A DNA stretch of 64,000 nt from Rhynchosporium graminicola (Eukaryota > Ascomycota > Leotiomycetes > Helotiales > Ploettnerulaceae). Of this stretch, positions 49,442 to 60,537 are shown one piece after another. The position numbers and the translations under genes were made by a program. How positions within the stretch are numbered: the stretch's first letter is position 1; every line of letters begins with the position of its first letter. The notes beneath the pieces are model-generated. The model did not search any database. It was given only the letters and a program-made list of their open reading frames with translations, and was not told where the DNA came from. The DNA is taken from positions 78,584-142,583 of the forward strand of contig FJUW01000016.1 of the NCBI GenBank assembly GCA_900074885.1, in the 5' to 3' direction.

Positions 49442-50259
49442 AGGAAGGAAAATTTCGCTCTGCTTGTATGACACAATTGCTTGCTGCATAGCTGTGGATG
49501 GCTTTTATATGTTTTGGTGAGAGGCGGCGTTTTTAGGCTCTGGCTATATTGTAGAATAGTAGAGATTACTTTGCGAATAAAATGAGGCAACAATGCCTGG
49601 CATAATTGCAAAGCGCTGAGCTCCTCCGGATTTTGATCTCAAAATGGCTCTCGATGCTCAAGGTGTCAAGTGGGATGTATAGACTTACGACGGGGACCGA
49701 GCCCAACCAAACTTACTCCCGGGAAGGTGATTTGAAGAACTCGTTGTATCCTACTATCCTATCTGGCAAGGCAAAATCACTCAAAGCACTGATAAATTCG
49801 TGTCGGTACTTCGATAATTCTCCTTGAGGCTGCGGTATTGTAAAGAATTTGGGTCAGAGTTGCGTTGTTTGATTGTCCTGTTTACATGCCTAGACATGAA
49901 CTAGCTTCTGATTCTAGTCTACTTTCGAGCACTTCATGTGCTTTCCAATTCGAACGTGCAAAATTTTCCCTGTGAAATGCTTGCTCGGGCCAAGCGTTAA
50001 AAGAAGCCGTGCTGTCCGTGGCACCTCGTCTCTACTACATGTAGTACCTATCTCCACGATCGTACACGAATTTCCCACAAATCTTTGTTCCATCTCCCTA
50101 TTGCTACTCACAAAGCCTCTTCCGTATAGTCTTCATAATGTACACAGTTATACAACTGGACGCACATTCTATTCGCTTCCAAAGTCATAAGTCGCAAGAT
50201 CAGTGATCTGATCCAGAAGTTAGCATTGAATTTTATATTGTGAAACGAGGAGGGTGGAA
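49442..50259. other. Convergent spacer after MLP1
   Basis: 3' UTR territory of MLP1 and of the small minus-strand gene that follows. Nothing further seen. Confidence 0.6.
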
Positions 50260-50940
50260 TTAGATCTCAGGTGACTCAGGTGAGATTCGGGGGGAGAAAC
50301 AACATACTATATATGTTTTCGTCCGTGCAGGGGAATTTTGAGCTTCCCGAATAGTGAGACCTTCAGCAGGGATGGGCCCGAAGCCATTCGGATACTCTTT
50401 ACGCAACTCTTCCACAATTCCTGCGGCTTTCTCTTCGGTGTCGTAACCTTGCGAGCTTGTACAGATCCACAACGAACCAGTAGATTCTGGCTTCAGGGGC
50501 ACAATTCTGAACGGTTCATTGCCTTGAGTTCCGAACTCTTCGATGTGTCGATTGAAGTCTTCAAAAATATCAATTCGTAGCTGGTCGAGTGTCTGCTTAT
50601 CATACTGGAACCCCACTCCGTATAATGGTGCCTGACCCTCTTTCAGCGATCTGGGAGGCCCAAGTACCTGCGGGAGGCCCAATTTGAGATCGAATGGCTT
50701 TCGCATAGAGGCGAAGTTGGAAACTCTTGCTTCGAGGGCCGCGAGCTCCATCCTAGGGAGTCTCCTGATGATGGGAAAGGTGGGCGAGGTGGCTTTGATA
50801 TTGATAGGATCCGATTTTCGAAGTTTCTCGGGTTGTGTGGGTGGATATCTGTCTCGCAGAGCAACAATGGGCTCATAGGCTTTTGCATTGAACCGGAGGA
50901 AAATGGCGAATTGCTTTTTAGCAGTGGCGGAGGTACCCAT
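50260..50940 (-). CDS. Small protein, possibly 2H phosphoesterase-like
   Basis: Single-exon frame of 226 aa from ATG 50940 (MGTSATAKKQFAIFLRFN). An upstream GTG would add nine residues but is less likely. Coding character is good. The elements RKPFDLKLGLPQVLG and EELRKEYPNGFGPIPAEGLTI recall fungal 2'-5' RNA ligase-like / cyclic phosphodiesterase (2H) proteins, where similar blocks follow each catalytic HxT/S. Neither catalytic HxT/S is present in this frame: the expected first position reads SPTFPIIRR and the second LWICTSSQG. In the +2 phase near 50780-50790 one reads AHLS, so compensating indels or a sequence error are possible. The last 20 residues are Ser/Pro/Cys-containing and may hide an unspliced intron. 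Family assignment is weak; otherwise uncharacterised. Confidence 0.55.
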   Translation of the reverse strand: MGTSATAKKQFAIFLRFNAKAYEPIVALRDRYPPTQPEKLRKSDPINIKATSPTFPIIRRLPRMELAALEARVSNFASMRKPFDLKLGLPQVLGPPRSLKEGQAPLYGVGFQYDKQTLDQLRIDIFEDFNRHIEEFGTQGNEPFRIVPLKPESTGSLWICTSSQGYDTEEKAAGIVEELRKEYPNGFGPIPAEGLTIREAQNSPARTKTYIVCCFSPRISPESPEI

Positions 50941-52375
50941 GATCGCGACAGGTAGCTTGAGTAGCACAGGGGAGGAAGCTTGAAATTGGTGTTGGGATGT
51001 TAGGAAAGGAGATTGGGATTCGAAGTTTGAGACTCGATGTAGAGTAAGTCGCAGTTTTCCCGGGGTGGAGTGTATGATTCAGATAGCTCTCTGGAATCAA
51101 TTGAATGGACAGTCGCGCAAGCAATGGAGAGTGAGGTTGTAGACTGTTCGTTCGTAAGGAGGGTTTTGTTGCGGATGAGGCAAGGTTTCGAAACTAATGT
51201 CCAACGAGACCCAAGAAGCAAGCTACTTATAGCGGGCCGGCTACAGGGGAGGGCCTAGGTGAGACGAGCTGAGTAGAGAAGGTTGAAAGCAAAGCGAAGG
51301 CATTGCCAACCCAACTCTCAATTTCCACACGTTGGCTATATCTTGTATGTAGGTATTATCTGTCTAGGAGGTCCTTTATCCCGAATTTATTATCAAATCT
51401 CTCAATCTTACTCCAGTGGTTGGCGTGAGTGATCATAGCTGGAGGAGCAATATGACATACTGCTCGCTAGCCTGGAATCATCGATTGCCTCCTTCACCAG
51501 CCATCGACTCAAAAATGCTTGTTGACTTCGCGTTGGGAAACACATACATTTCTATCGTCCATCCGTGCCATCGAACAGTTCAATCAGGATGCCGAGTTCT
51601 CAATGCCCTCAGTTATTAAGTAAGATTCAAGGCGACCTACCTAAAAAGCCGGGACGTTGATTCAAGCAGTAGCGCAGTATTTCTTGAAACGCCCTTCCTT
51701 CCACGAGCTATCGCTGATAACATGGCAAACTCTTAGCAAGAACGCATTAGTTTGGCTTAGAGGTCCCCTAGCTTTCGTTGCTGAAAATTCCAATTGTTAT
51801 TGACACAAAGCAGTGCACGCTCTCACTAGCTAGCGAGACACCACAAACTCAAGTACTTATCCTTCCTTCCTTCCTTCCTATCAAGCAACCACAGTCTAAA
51901 CGAACACTTCGTTTTATAGAGGAGGGCTGACGCCGGCTGTGTGTGTTACTGTGTAGCGAACTGCGCCGCCACACCTCACTCACAGCGAGACTCTCAGTCC
52001 CATCGAATCCTCTTCGGTAAGGTACTTGCTTACCTCTAGGCAGCAGCATTTGCAGTGCCCTGTATGGCTGACCGTGGATACTACGTCCATTCGATGGTGG
52101 CTTATGTGTTTGGAAGTTCGAATAGCCACCAAGAGCATGCATCTTAGGCTGTATTTCTCAGGATGATCGTTGAACGGGGTAATGATGAGATCCTTATAAA
52201 AAGATAGACACGCTCCCTGGAACTCAATTACTTGTCCAAGTATAACATATCCATATAAGGTCGTACAACCAGCCAAAGTACTCATTCTGGTCTTTCATTC
52301 TTATTCGCCGCTTCTCATCTTATCTCAAGCATACCTACCTATTGCTCGTTTCTAGCCGAAATCTCAAACTCAACA
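50941..52375. other. Divergent spacer with CTTC repeat
   Basis: Promoters for the small minus-strand gene and for the membrane-protein gene at 52376. A (CTTC)4-5 run lies at 51861-51880. No gene recognised. Confidence 0.55.
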
Positions 52376-53217
52376 ATGGCATCTTTCAACAACCCAACAC
52401 CATACACAATGCCACACCGGGCTTCTGAGGACACCGAACGTGACTCGTCGCCCCACGCAAAACTGCTTCCTACCACCGAAAGTAGCTCTCTTCGACGCAT
52501 GGCAACTGCCTGCTCCATCACTATGAGTCCCGTGTTGGTTCTCAGAACGCTTTCGTTCATTCTCGCTCTTGCAGCCTTCATTGTACTAGTCATCGATGGC
52601 CGAGAAGCATTCATCGCGTCTGATATCTTCCTGGCCTGATCATGATTCTGAATCTCTTCTCAGTAGTTCAGCACTCGGTCAGCCACGGTATGTCTTGTCG
52701 TATCCTTATTGATATCTTCTGAAGCCAGCCGCTAAACCATCTCTGCGTGCAGTCTTCAAGGTCACCGTCGAACTTCGTCAAAGCTCTTGGAAGCACGATC
52801 TTGGTGGAAGCTTCGGAAAGCCAAAGGCAATCACATTCGCGGACCTCGGTCTCAGTGGTGCCTTGATACTCTGTCTGATCATCGGAGATGCCGCTACGAA
52901 CCGCTATCATGGCGGGCCTTACAAAGCTGGTGTGATAGTTGGCTACTTTGTCGTGTAAGTCTTTGGTAGGATATTTGTACTTTGGTCTCTACTGACCTAT
53001 GTTCAGACTCTGCCAGATCTTGACTGCTGTCCCTGTCCTTGACGAGAAGAGCTTGACGCTCACAGCAAGACTGACGGACTTGACCCCGAAATTCGCATCT
53101 CGAGACAACAAGATCCCAGCACAGGCCGATGTTAGTTGCGGCGGGGTTGATATGGGCTCTGCTCGAAGGAGGGGAGGCGAAAGTGAGGAGCCAAGACAGG
53201 GCGAGGACTTTGTCTGA
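52376..53217 (+). pseudogene. Four-TM membrane protein gene with apparent frameshift
   Basis: Exon 1 begins at ATG 52376 (MASFNNPTPYTMPHR) and encodes a polar N-terminus and a first TM helix (SPVLVLRTLSFILALAAFIVLVI), but hits TGA at 52637. The coding signal carries on in another phase from about 52636 (LIMILNLFSVVQHSVSH), which completes a second TM helix. It then runs through two clean introns (52688-52752, GTATGT/CAG; 52955-53006, GTAAGT/CAG) into VFKVTVELRQSSWKHD, a third TM (ADLGLSGALILCLIIGDA), a fourth TM (AGVIVGYFVV) and a Thr/Leu/Asp tail ending at TGA 53217. Adding one base near 52634 would restore one frame. So this is a recently broken gene, a sequence or assembly error, or an unusual splice. 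I do not know the family; the architecture (four short TMs, about 240 aa) is like small MARVEL/tetraspan-type fungal proteins. Confidence 0.6.
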
Positions 53218-53439
53218 TGCCCGTTCTGACAGATGGAAGATGTTTGTGTCGAGAGTTTCGTCGACCTCAGCCTTTTCATGATTGAGAACAGGCAATCATC
53301 TTGAATGCTGTGGGTATTTACATCGGAGGATTTCAGTTGAGGAACAAACAGGAAACAAGAAGTACCTTCGGCGGTGTATTATAGACATGTACATAGTCTT
53401 CCTAGAATTGAGACACTGTCAATTGTTGGATACCGTTAT

Positions 53440-54506
53440 TTAGTCCTTCAATCTATCCCATATCTCCTTCGAGGACAGCAAAGTGCTTAGCACACTCGAG
53501 AAACCTACGACAGAAGCCGATGTACTTATCCACCCCGTGACAAACCCCGGGCTGAGCAGATCCAAGCCATCAATCACAAGTTTCCTCTTGATAGTATCCA
53601 TCTTTTTCCCCCGGTCCAAGTCCAACGATTGTTTGTCCTTCCCTTCCCTCTCAGACGAAGACTCATTTCCGCTCTTCTGCTCATCTCCGTCCATGCCTTT
53701 AACATCATGAGTCCTCGCTGCAACATCCACAAATTGCAGCAAGCCACCAAGAATCGAGCATATCAGCGAATAAAACCAGAACTTATTCCCCTCGAGCATG
53801 CACGTCCTAGCCAGAGGCGTCGGCCAATAAACCATAGCATCAAGCTACACAAAACCCCATCAGTCTTTATCTTAACCCAGCTAGCTCTCTTACTCCCAAA
53901 CTCATCGTTTGGAGATGTAGAAAATTGCATAAATTGTACTCACTATAGTAACCGATTCCAAAAACATGTAACCTCCGAGAAACGACCACTTGCCTACCAA
54001 AAGCAAACTTTTCACGCCGTCCACGCCGCGGAATGAGTCATTTGCCTTGGCGAAACATTCTAGGAATCTGAAGAAGCGGAAGTAACGACGGCCTGATGAG
54101 ATGATATAGATTAGCAATCAAATAAAAACGTACGAGGTTGACACACCCGTGTCGTGATACCTCTGATGCGTAATGTAGCGAGGAGCTACCTTACTACTTC
54201 CTAAGCGGGTCATGTTGCAGCCTGGTACGAAGGATGAGAGAATGACCCGAATCAAAGCTTACCTACCTAGTACGAATTGTGCTCTCAAGTGAAGCCATGG
54301 CGCTGCGTCTTCGAGAGAGAGGGAGTATGCGGCGAGGATTTGACATATAGATTGGAGGAGCCGCAGGATCTTCTCGAGGGCCGCTGTTGTTGTTGTTGGA
54401 GGTATTAGTCTTGTTCAGGGGAATCACGTGGAGGGCCATGAGGGGTGGATCTTGGAAGCTTACTGGCGTCACTGGTGAAGCGGATGAGGGTTCTGAAGAA
54501 ACTCAT
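53440..54506 (-). CDS. PEX11: Peroxisomal membrane protein PEX11 family (Pex11C/Gim5-like)
   Basis: Peroxisome elongation and division factor. Four exons (transcript order): 54464-54506, 54267-54383, 53944-54092 and 53440-53844, giving 237 aa; introns GTAAGC/CAG, GTAGGT/CAG and GTGAGT/TAG, all in phase. The first exon (43 nt) encodes MSFFRTLIRFTSDA. Assembled, exons 1-3 read TSDATALEKILRLLQSICQ, then AAPWLHLRAQFVLGRRYFRF, FRFLECFAKANDSF and SLLLVGKWSFLGGYMFLESVT. This is the amphipathic PEX11 N-terminal half and first membrane-associated helix. Exon 4 gives WPTPLARTCMLEGNKFWFYSL, a charged loop, and LVIDGLDLLSPGF..GWIS.. near the C-terminus. The tail-to-tail neighbour is the frameshifted membrane-protein gene. 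The paralogue (B or C) is my inference. Confidence 0.9.
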
Positions 54507-55239
54507 GTTTTTTCGCATCAAATTCTGGTGTCGGTGGGCTCGGCTGCGCTGCGCTGGATTGCTATAGATGAGAATACCTATGTATATTGGTTCCGCAGAG
54601 CTGGTCGTGAGGAGCCGAGAGCCGTTATTGGCTCATGCTGTTTCGAAACATGGTTCTGTTGGACGGTCGAGTTTGGAGGCACTACTAGTCAAGTGAAAGA
54701 TTTGGATTGAGCCTTTTCAGCAATGATGGTAAAGACCCTTCTTAAGATTCTGTGATGCGATGTCTTTTGAACTACGTAGTTTCCGAAAACAAGTTGTCGC
54801 TTAGCGAACCAGTGAAGAAATAGATGCCCATGTCTGTCCAGGGACTTGAACCTCGTCTACTCCGCACCTGATGGTAAAGGGGGTTCAAATGATTCGCTTC
54901 TGAGATTAAGGTAGGCTGGCTGTCTTCTGGCTGTGTGCTTTTACCTTTAACGTCATACGTTTGCCTCCGTTACTTTTAACGCTCAAGTAACATGTAACAC
55001 TTTGGTGGTTTTTGAATTGAACAACGAGTTATGTCCCCCCCCTAGTTACATATTTGGTCCACTTCGTAGAAATTGGTTCGTGAAGTTCAAAGCACGTCAC
55101 AGTATATAAATTACAATGAGCTGTGCGGATGAAAGAAAGCGGTTTGCTGATACAATTTACGCCTATCAAGAGAATTCCCAAGCCAAAAATTCAATAATTA
55201 CACTAGGCGGATCCCTATAAACAATCTAGAACCGGCCGT
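54507..55239. other. Spacer between PEX11 and NUO51
   Basis: PEX11 promoter plus NUO51 3' UTR. A tRNA T-arm-like string at about 54836-54860 on the minus strand does not extend to a tRNA fold. Nothing else seen. Confidence 0.55.
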
Positions 55240-56928
55240 TTATTGCCCAGGTGAGATCAGCAGTCCCTGCTGTCGGGCATCGGGGGCCCATCCACCAGCA
55301 AGAGCTTGCTGGCCACCATGTGCCTTGGCATAGTCTTGCATACGTGCCTCCAACTCTGGTCGGAAATGTCTGATGAGACCTTGAATAGGCCATGCGAAAG
55401 CCTCACCAAGAGCTGTGATCATGTTAGTGTATATACTTATATATTGGTGCTTGATTTTACTTACCACAAATGGTGTGTCCCTCCACTTGCTTGGTCAACT
55501 CCTGCAGCATATCAATCTCGCGTTCGCGACCCTGTCCCTTCTCGAATCTCTTCATAATCTGCTCAGTCCACTTGCTGCCTTCTCTGCAAGGTGTACATTG
55601 ACCACAAGACTCATGTCTGTAAAAGTGACTTAACCTGGAAATGGCACGAACAACATCTGTGCTCTTGTCCATAACGATAACTGCAGCAGTTCCGAGACCA
55701 GACTGGCTGTCCTTCAAAGCATCGAAATCCATCAACTGTTCGTCGCAAACATTCTTGGGGAGAATGGGGGTAGAAGATCCGCCAGGAATGATGGCCTTGA
55801 GGTTATCCCATCCACCACGGACACCTCCACAGTGCTTGTCGATCAACTCTCGGAGAGGAATGCTCATCTCCTCCTCAACTGTACATGGGTTGTTCACATG
55901 ACCAGAGATGCAGAAGAGCTTGGTTCCAGCGTTTCGGTCACGACCAAATTGCGCAAACCAACCTCCACCTCTTCGGCAAATAGTTGGTGCTACAGCAATG
56001 GTCTCAACGTTTGCTACTGTTGATGGGCATCCGAATAGACCGACAGCTGCTGGAAAGGGGGGCTTTAGACGAGGCTTTCCAGGCTTGCCCTCCAGAGACT
56101 CAATGAGAGATGTTTCTTCGCCACAAACGTAAGCTCCCATTCCTCGGTGAAGGTAGACATCGAAATCGTAGCCACTTCCACACGCGTTCTTTCCAATCAG
56201 ACCTTCCTTGTAAGCCTCTTGGATCGCTCGTTGTAAGACTGTTGCCTCATGGTAGAATTCGCCACGGATATAGATGTATGCAGCTGTACAGTTCATTGCC
56301 CTTCCAGCCACCAAACATCCTTCGATAAGCTTGTGGGGGTCCTTTCTCATAATCTCGCGATCCTTGCAGGTTCCCGGCTCGCCTTCATCAGCATTGACGA
56401 CCAGATATCTTGGCTTGTTATCCTTGTCCCAATCTTTGAAGTTCATAAATGACTACAAATTATCAGTTTCCCATTCAGCCCTTTCTATAGCGTAAACATA
56501 CCCATTTCATTCCAGAAGGGAAACCAGCACCACCTCGTCCTCGCAGACCGGAAGCCTTGATTTCAGAGATAATCTGTAGAATAGGTCAACACCTCTTCAA
56601 CAAATGCCCATCTCAGATCCTAACATACCCATTCATGACCCTTCAATAGGATCTCCTTCGTCTTGTGCCAGTCTCCGTATTTCTTCGCACTAGCTAAATC
56701 CGCTCCATGATGTCCATAAAGATTCTGGAAGATACGGTCCTGATCCTTCAGTCCACCAAACTGTGTCCGCTTCGGAGGAGGGGGAACATCTGCGACTGTG
56801 GCAAGACCGCGGTTCTGTTGTGCTGGAGAAGCGGATGAGGGAAATCGAGAAGCAACTGTTGCTGAGGGGAGAACTCGAGTAGATATGGAGGCTACAGCCT
56901 TAGGTGAGGGCGCGTGTCGCGAAAGCAT
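55240..56928 (-). CDS. nuo51: Complex I 51 kDa subunit (NDUFV1/NUO51)
   Basis: Mitochondrial-matrix NADH-binding subunit of respiratory complex I; it takes electrons from NADH through FMN to the N3 Fe-S cluster. Four exons: 56629-56928, 56502-56573, 55465-56452 and 55240-55412, giving 510 aa with in-phase introns (GTATGT/CAG, GTATGT/TAG, GTAAGT/CAG). The N-terminus ([16 protein letters not shown]...) is basic and Ser/Ala-rich, a likely mitochondrial presequence, followed by [23 protein letters not shown]. The dinucleotide-binding block is [14 protein letters not shown] (about 111-124), followed by [15 protein letters not shown] and [20 protein letters not shown]. The 4Fe-4S ligands are in [12 protein letters not shown] and HTICALGE, the last split by intron 3. 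The divergent neighbour is the dynactin p27 gene, 417 bp between start codons. Confidence 0.96.
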
Positions 56929-57345
56929 TTTGATGAGTTGGTGTGCTCAATAGTGCTCGAATTGAAGTTGTATATGCAGGGTCGAGGCGGATTTGCGGTT
57001 TCAAAGATTAACCTTACTAGTCATTGAAGTCATCATCGATGTGGTTGAATTGATTGGTGGAGGCAAAATCGGCACGGAGAAACTAATCTGCGCAGTTGAT
57101 ACAGCCAGCCCCGACTTGACGACTTTGGCGTTTCAACCAACGGACGCGCAGACACGTGAAGTTTATGTCGGAAATACGAAAGAAGTAAGCGGCATCAACT
57201 TCAAGTAATGAGAATGCCCATTCTGATATATGGCTTTGTTTCGACTTCAGGTCAATACTTACCTTACCTCCATTGACCCAACCAGTTCCAGGGACATTAA
57301 AGCAGTTACGACGACAAAACATCAGTACCACTCCAACACATCAAA
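56929..57345. promoter_or_regulatory. Putative bidirectional promoter NUO51/dynactin p27
   Basis: 417 bp between divergent start codons. It holds both core promoters and 5' leaders; no individual element can be assigned by eye. Confidence 0.45.
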
Positions 57346-57955
57346 ATGTCGAACAAACGTGCTTCAATGATGCCGCTAGCACCTAAGCCTCCAACAAAAT
57401 TGTCCTCCTCCCTCGTAATCGCGGAGCAGGCAGCTTTAACAGGCACTCACCTCATCACATTAGGTTCAAACACCGTCATTCATCCAAGGACGAAGCTCAA
57501 TTCGGGTTACGCACCAATCACCGTGGGAAGTACCTGTATCATCAGTGAGCGCAGTCAAATTGGTCTGCAAAGCGATCCTCCAGAAGATGAGGAGTACGGG
57601 GTGGTGATCGAGAATGGAGTTGTGGTGGAAGTAGGAGCTACTGTGGAAGCACGGAGGATAGGGGAAGGGTCTGTCGTCGAAGTCAATGCCAGGATTGGGA
57701 AAGGGGCAGTCTTGGGAAAGGTATGCTTTCTGTTGCGCTGTAACTGATATCGCTGACATCATGAAGCATTGTAAAATTGGCCCTCTATGTGAAGTTGGAG
57801 AAGGGGAGGTTCTTCCTGACTTTACTGTGATATATGGTAACGGGATGCGGAAGCTGGACACCAGCGGCGCAGAAGACTTGAAGCTGAAGATGGGTGTCAA
57901 ACAGGTGGAGGTGCTGCGCCGGCTCATCCCCAGCAACTTAGCCAAATTTCAATGA
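57346..57955 (+). CDS. DCTN6: Dynactin p27 subunit (DCTN6-like)
   Basis: Pointed-end component of dynactin, the adaptor for cytoplasmic dynein in nuclear and endosome movement. Two exons, 57346-57720 and 57767-57955 (46-bp intron, GTATGC/AAG-type acceptor with GCTGAC upstream), giving 187 aa. The protein shows imperfect hexapeptide repeats of a left-handed beta-helix: VIHPRTKLNS, PITVGSTCIISERSQIG, VVIENGVVVEVGATVEARRIGEGSVVEVNARI and HCKIGPLCEVGEGEVLPDFTVIYG. It ends in a helical tail (LKLKMGVKQVEVLRRLIP). The hexapeptide pattern and the VIYGNGMRK element fit p27 rather than p25 or gamma-carbonic anhydrase, which would show metal-ligand His residues at regular positions. Confidence 0.88.
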
Positions 57956-58635
57956 GTTTCCTGAGCAACTGTCTCCGTATTCTAGGTCACTCGACATCAG
58001 TGTTCTTGGTCACCCGCTGCATCTAAGCAAGTTTGTGCTAATTTTTGGCTGTCTTTGCGAAATTATACGCCCTGTTTACGGCCAATAGCTCAATTTTTTG
58101 CCTTCGAGGTCTGAACAGAAGCACAAGGTAGTCTACCTCTTCCATGGTCGATACTCTACGAATCACATCTCAAGGATGTTCTTTGGCGCCCATTGGCTAT
58201 GACTTTCACTTCACTTTCACTCACGGGGCTTTGAGTTTCCAAAATGACGAAGGTGCTGGTTGCTTCCCATGACTTGTTAATAAGTTGTCGTTCAACGCTG
58301 TTGTGAAGGGTGCGCTACCCTCTTGGATTCAAGTCTCTGCTGGATTATGGTCCAACTAAACTTGATTAGCAAAGAGCCCAAACTCTTCCAGAATTGAGTG
58401 ATGTTCATGTTGAAGTTGAAGTTGAGCTATATGGATATGTGTATATATGGGTATCACTCTGCCGTAGTACGTACAGTTCAGTAGTCTGCGTGAGCCAAAG
58501 TACAGTAATAGTTATGGTGGTATCATTCGTTATATCGTGGCTACAGAATGTAGATAGTCGGGACGCCGGAAGGGAGACAAAATCTGGCCGGCTAAACCCC
58601 GGTGTAGATAGATACTCGACTAACTCGTGACCATG

Positions 58636-58682
58636 GACCAACAGTATATAGGGTATATATGTATATATATATATATATCTAT
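58636..58682. repeat. TA-rich microsatellite
   Basis: An imperfect (TA)n with GTATATAT interruptions. Confidence 0.85.
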
Positions 58683-60497
58683 ATGATGAGCCGATATGAC
58701 GGAGGCATCACATCCTTAAGGTAGTCAAGTTCGTGACAAAACAAGCAAGAGGAGAAGCATGGCGTCAAAACTGCTTTACACATCAGACAGTTGATAAGAG
58801 ACGCAAACTCTGTGAAACAGCTGCCTATCACTGGCACGCCAAAATTGTGAGCCACTGCTATTTTGAGAAATGGAGATAGGGCTTAAAACCGGATGACGAT
58901 ATTTGGATCGCTCCAGGCCGTACTTCCGCGAACTTGCTAGTTCGGTTTGCGGCTTTTTCAAAGCCTTCTCATTGTCACATGTCTAATGAGATGAGTTTCT
59001 GGCTGAAATACTGTACTGAGTAATGCCCTGCAGCGGAAGCGGACTAGCAAAGGTAATACGGGATCGTAATACGGGGTCAAGATCATGCTAGCGATCAACA
59101 CTAGAAGGCTAGATGAGAGACTTGGAGAAGTTATCCCGACGACCCTTCCGAGCCTTCCTCTGCATTTCACTCATTGACAGTTAGGGACACCCTGACCGCG
59201 GGTCGTATTGATGTTGCCATTCTAAGCAAGGAAAGTCATTAATTCCTATAAGAAGAGAGGAATGAAGGCGCATGGCGTCCGTAACAAAACAAACAAAGGC
59301 TCGATCCATGCAAAGGAGGCTTGATCGCGTGGTGATGCAACAACAGGCAAGTTTCGACCGAGGTAGGTACAAGTAGACAGACACTAGGAGGATTGATTAA
59401 TTTCGGATATCCGCAGGTCCCGCCGATGTCTGCTTTCTACTAAGTATACCAGATCGCAATCATCAACCCCTCCCTGGCCCTAAATACTGCGGTAGAAGTA
59501 AGTAGAATGAATACGGGCAAACACACCACGATCCTGTCGCTCTCCTTTTCCAAGCTCGAAGTTTTGTGGTGGCATCCATTGCAAACAAGGCAGGGTGATC
59601 CCCAGACACAGATGCGCCGGTTGCCTCCGAAGCACCCTGGCACAGCATACATATATGAGGTAGGATCGAAGCAGGGTTCAAAGCCAAATCCATAATCAAT
59701 ATTTTTTCTCAAATTCCTGTCAGGATCCAGGATGCGAAGTCTCATCAAATATCCACTGCAAAATCCCATAGCATCTTTTACCTTGTCTTTGCTTACAGTA
59801 ATGAATCCTCTTTTCGCAAACGAGAACTGGCCAGGGACCCATCAGATGTCGCAAGTCAATGAACGTTGTCTGTCGTTGAAGTCACAGCAACATCATAGGA
59901 CGTTACTTCCAGCGATGCTTCAAAGTTATCAAAGTTGCTGTACCAACCTTTTTGATGACTTCGATAAAGCATAACCTGAGATATGGAGTTCCCCCCGGGA
60001 TTCTTGAATCGTTCCGCCCAAAACGAATTAACCTTCCTAAGGTAGCCCTCGTGAAACTCTGTGCACGAGCATTTCTCCTGTCATCCGAATACAGCTGTGA
60101 GCCTCTCCCTGTATACCTATGTAGGTATGATATGATACATTGTCCCTACCTCCGTATCCTCAAACTCGAACGTGTTGAAACGCACGCTCCATGTAGTTTC
60201 CATTAATGTCCGGGACGATCTCCTACTTAAGATTGACACGGATATTTTTCTCGTCAGCTTACACTTATTGCTTGCACATCGACGAATTTAACTTGACAAA
60301 CAGTCCGTCCTGCTAGCCCCCTGGCTTGTTGATGCCGTGGTACAGTACTGTATGATAGATAGATACAGTTTGAGTGCTTCCCGCTTGAAGTTGATAGCAT
60401 CCCGAGAGGCCTAGCTAGCATGAGTCCCAATACTGTACTGTATTACTCGGTAGATCGATATCGATATCGATCTGTTCGAATACCTACCTATATGTAG

Positions 60498-60537
60498 CCG
60501 AACCGGATATGATCCCCGAACCGGATATGATCCCCGA
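60498..60537. repeat. Tandem duplication, about 19-bp unit
   Basis: The unit CCGAACCGGATATGATCCC occurs twice in direct tandem, followed by CCGAAC. Confidence 0.85.

Noticed and set aside
54836..54900. tRNA T-arm-like string on the minus strand
   Set aside because: CGAGGTTCAAGTCCCTG looks like a T-arm, but no matching acceptor or anticodon stems are found at the expected distance.
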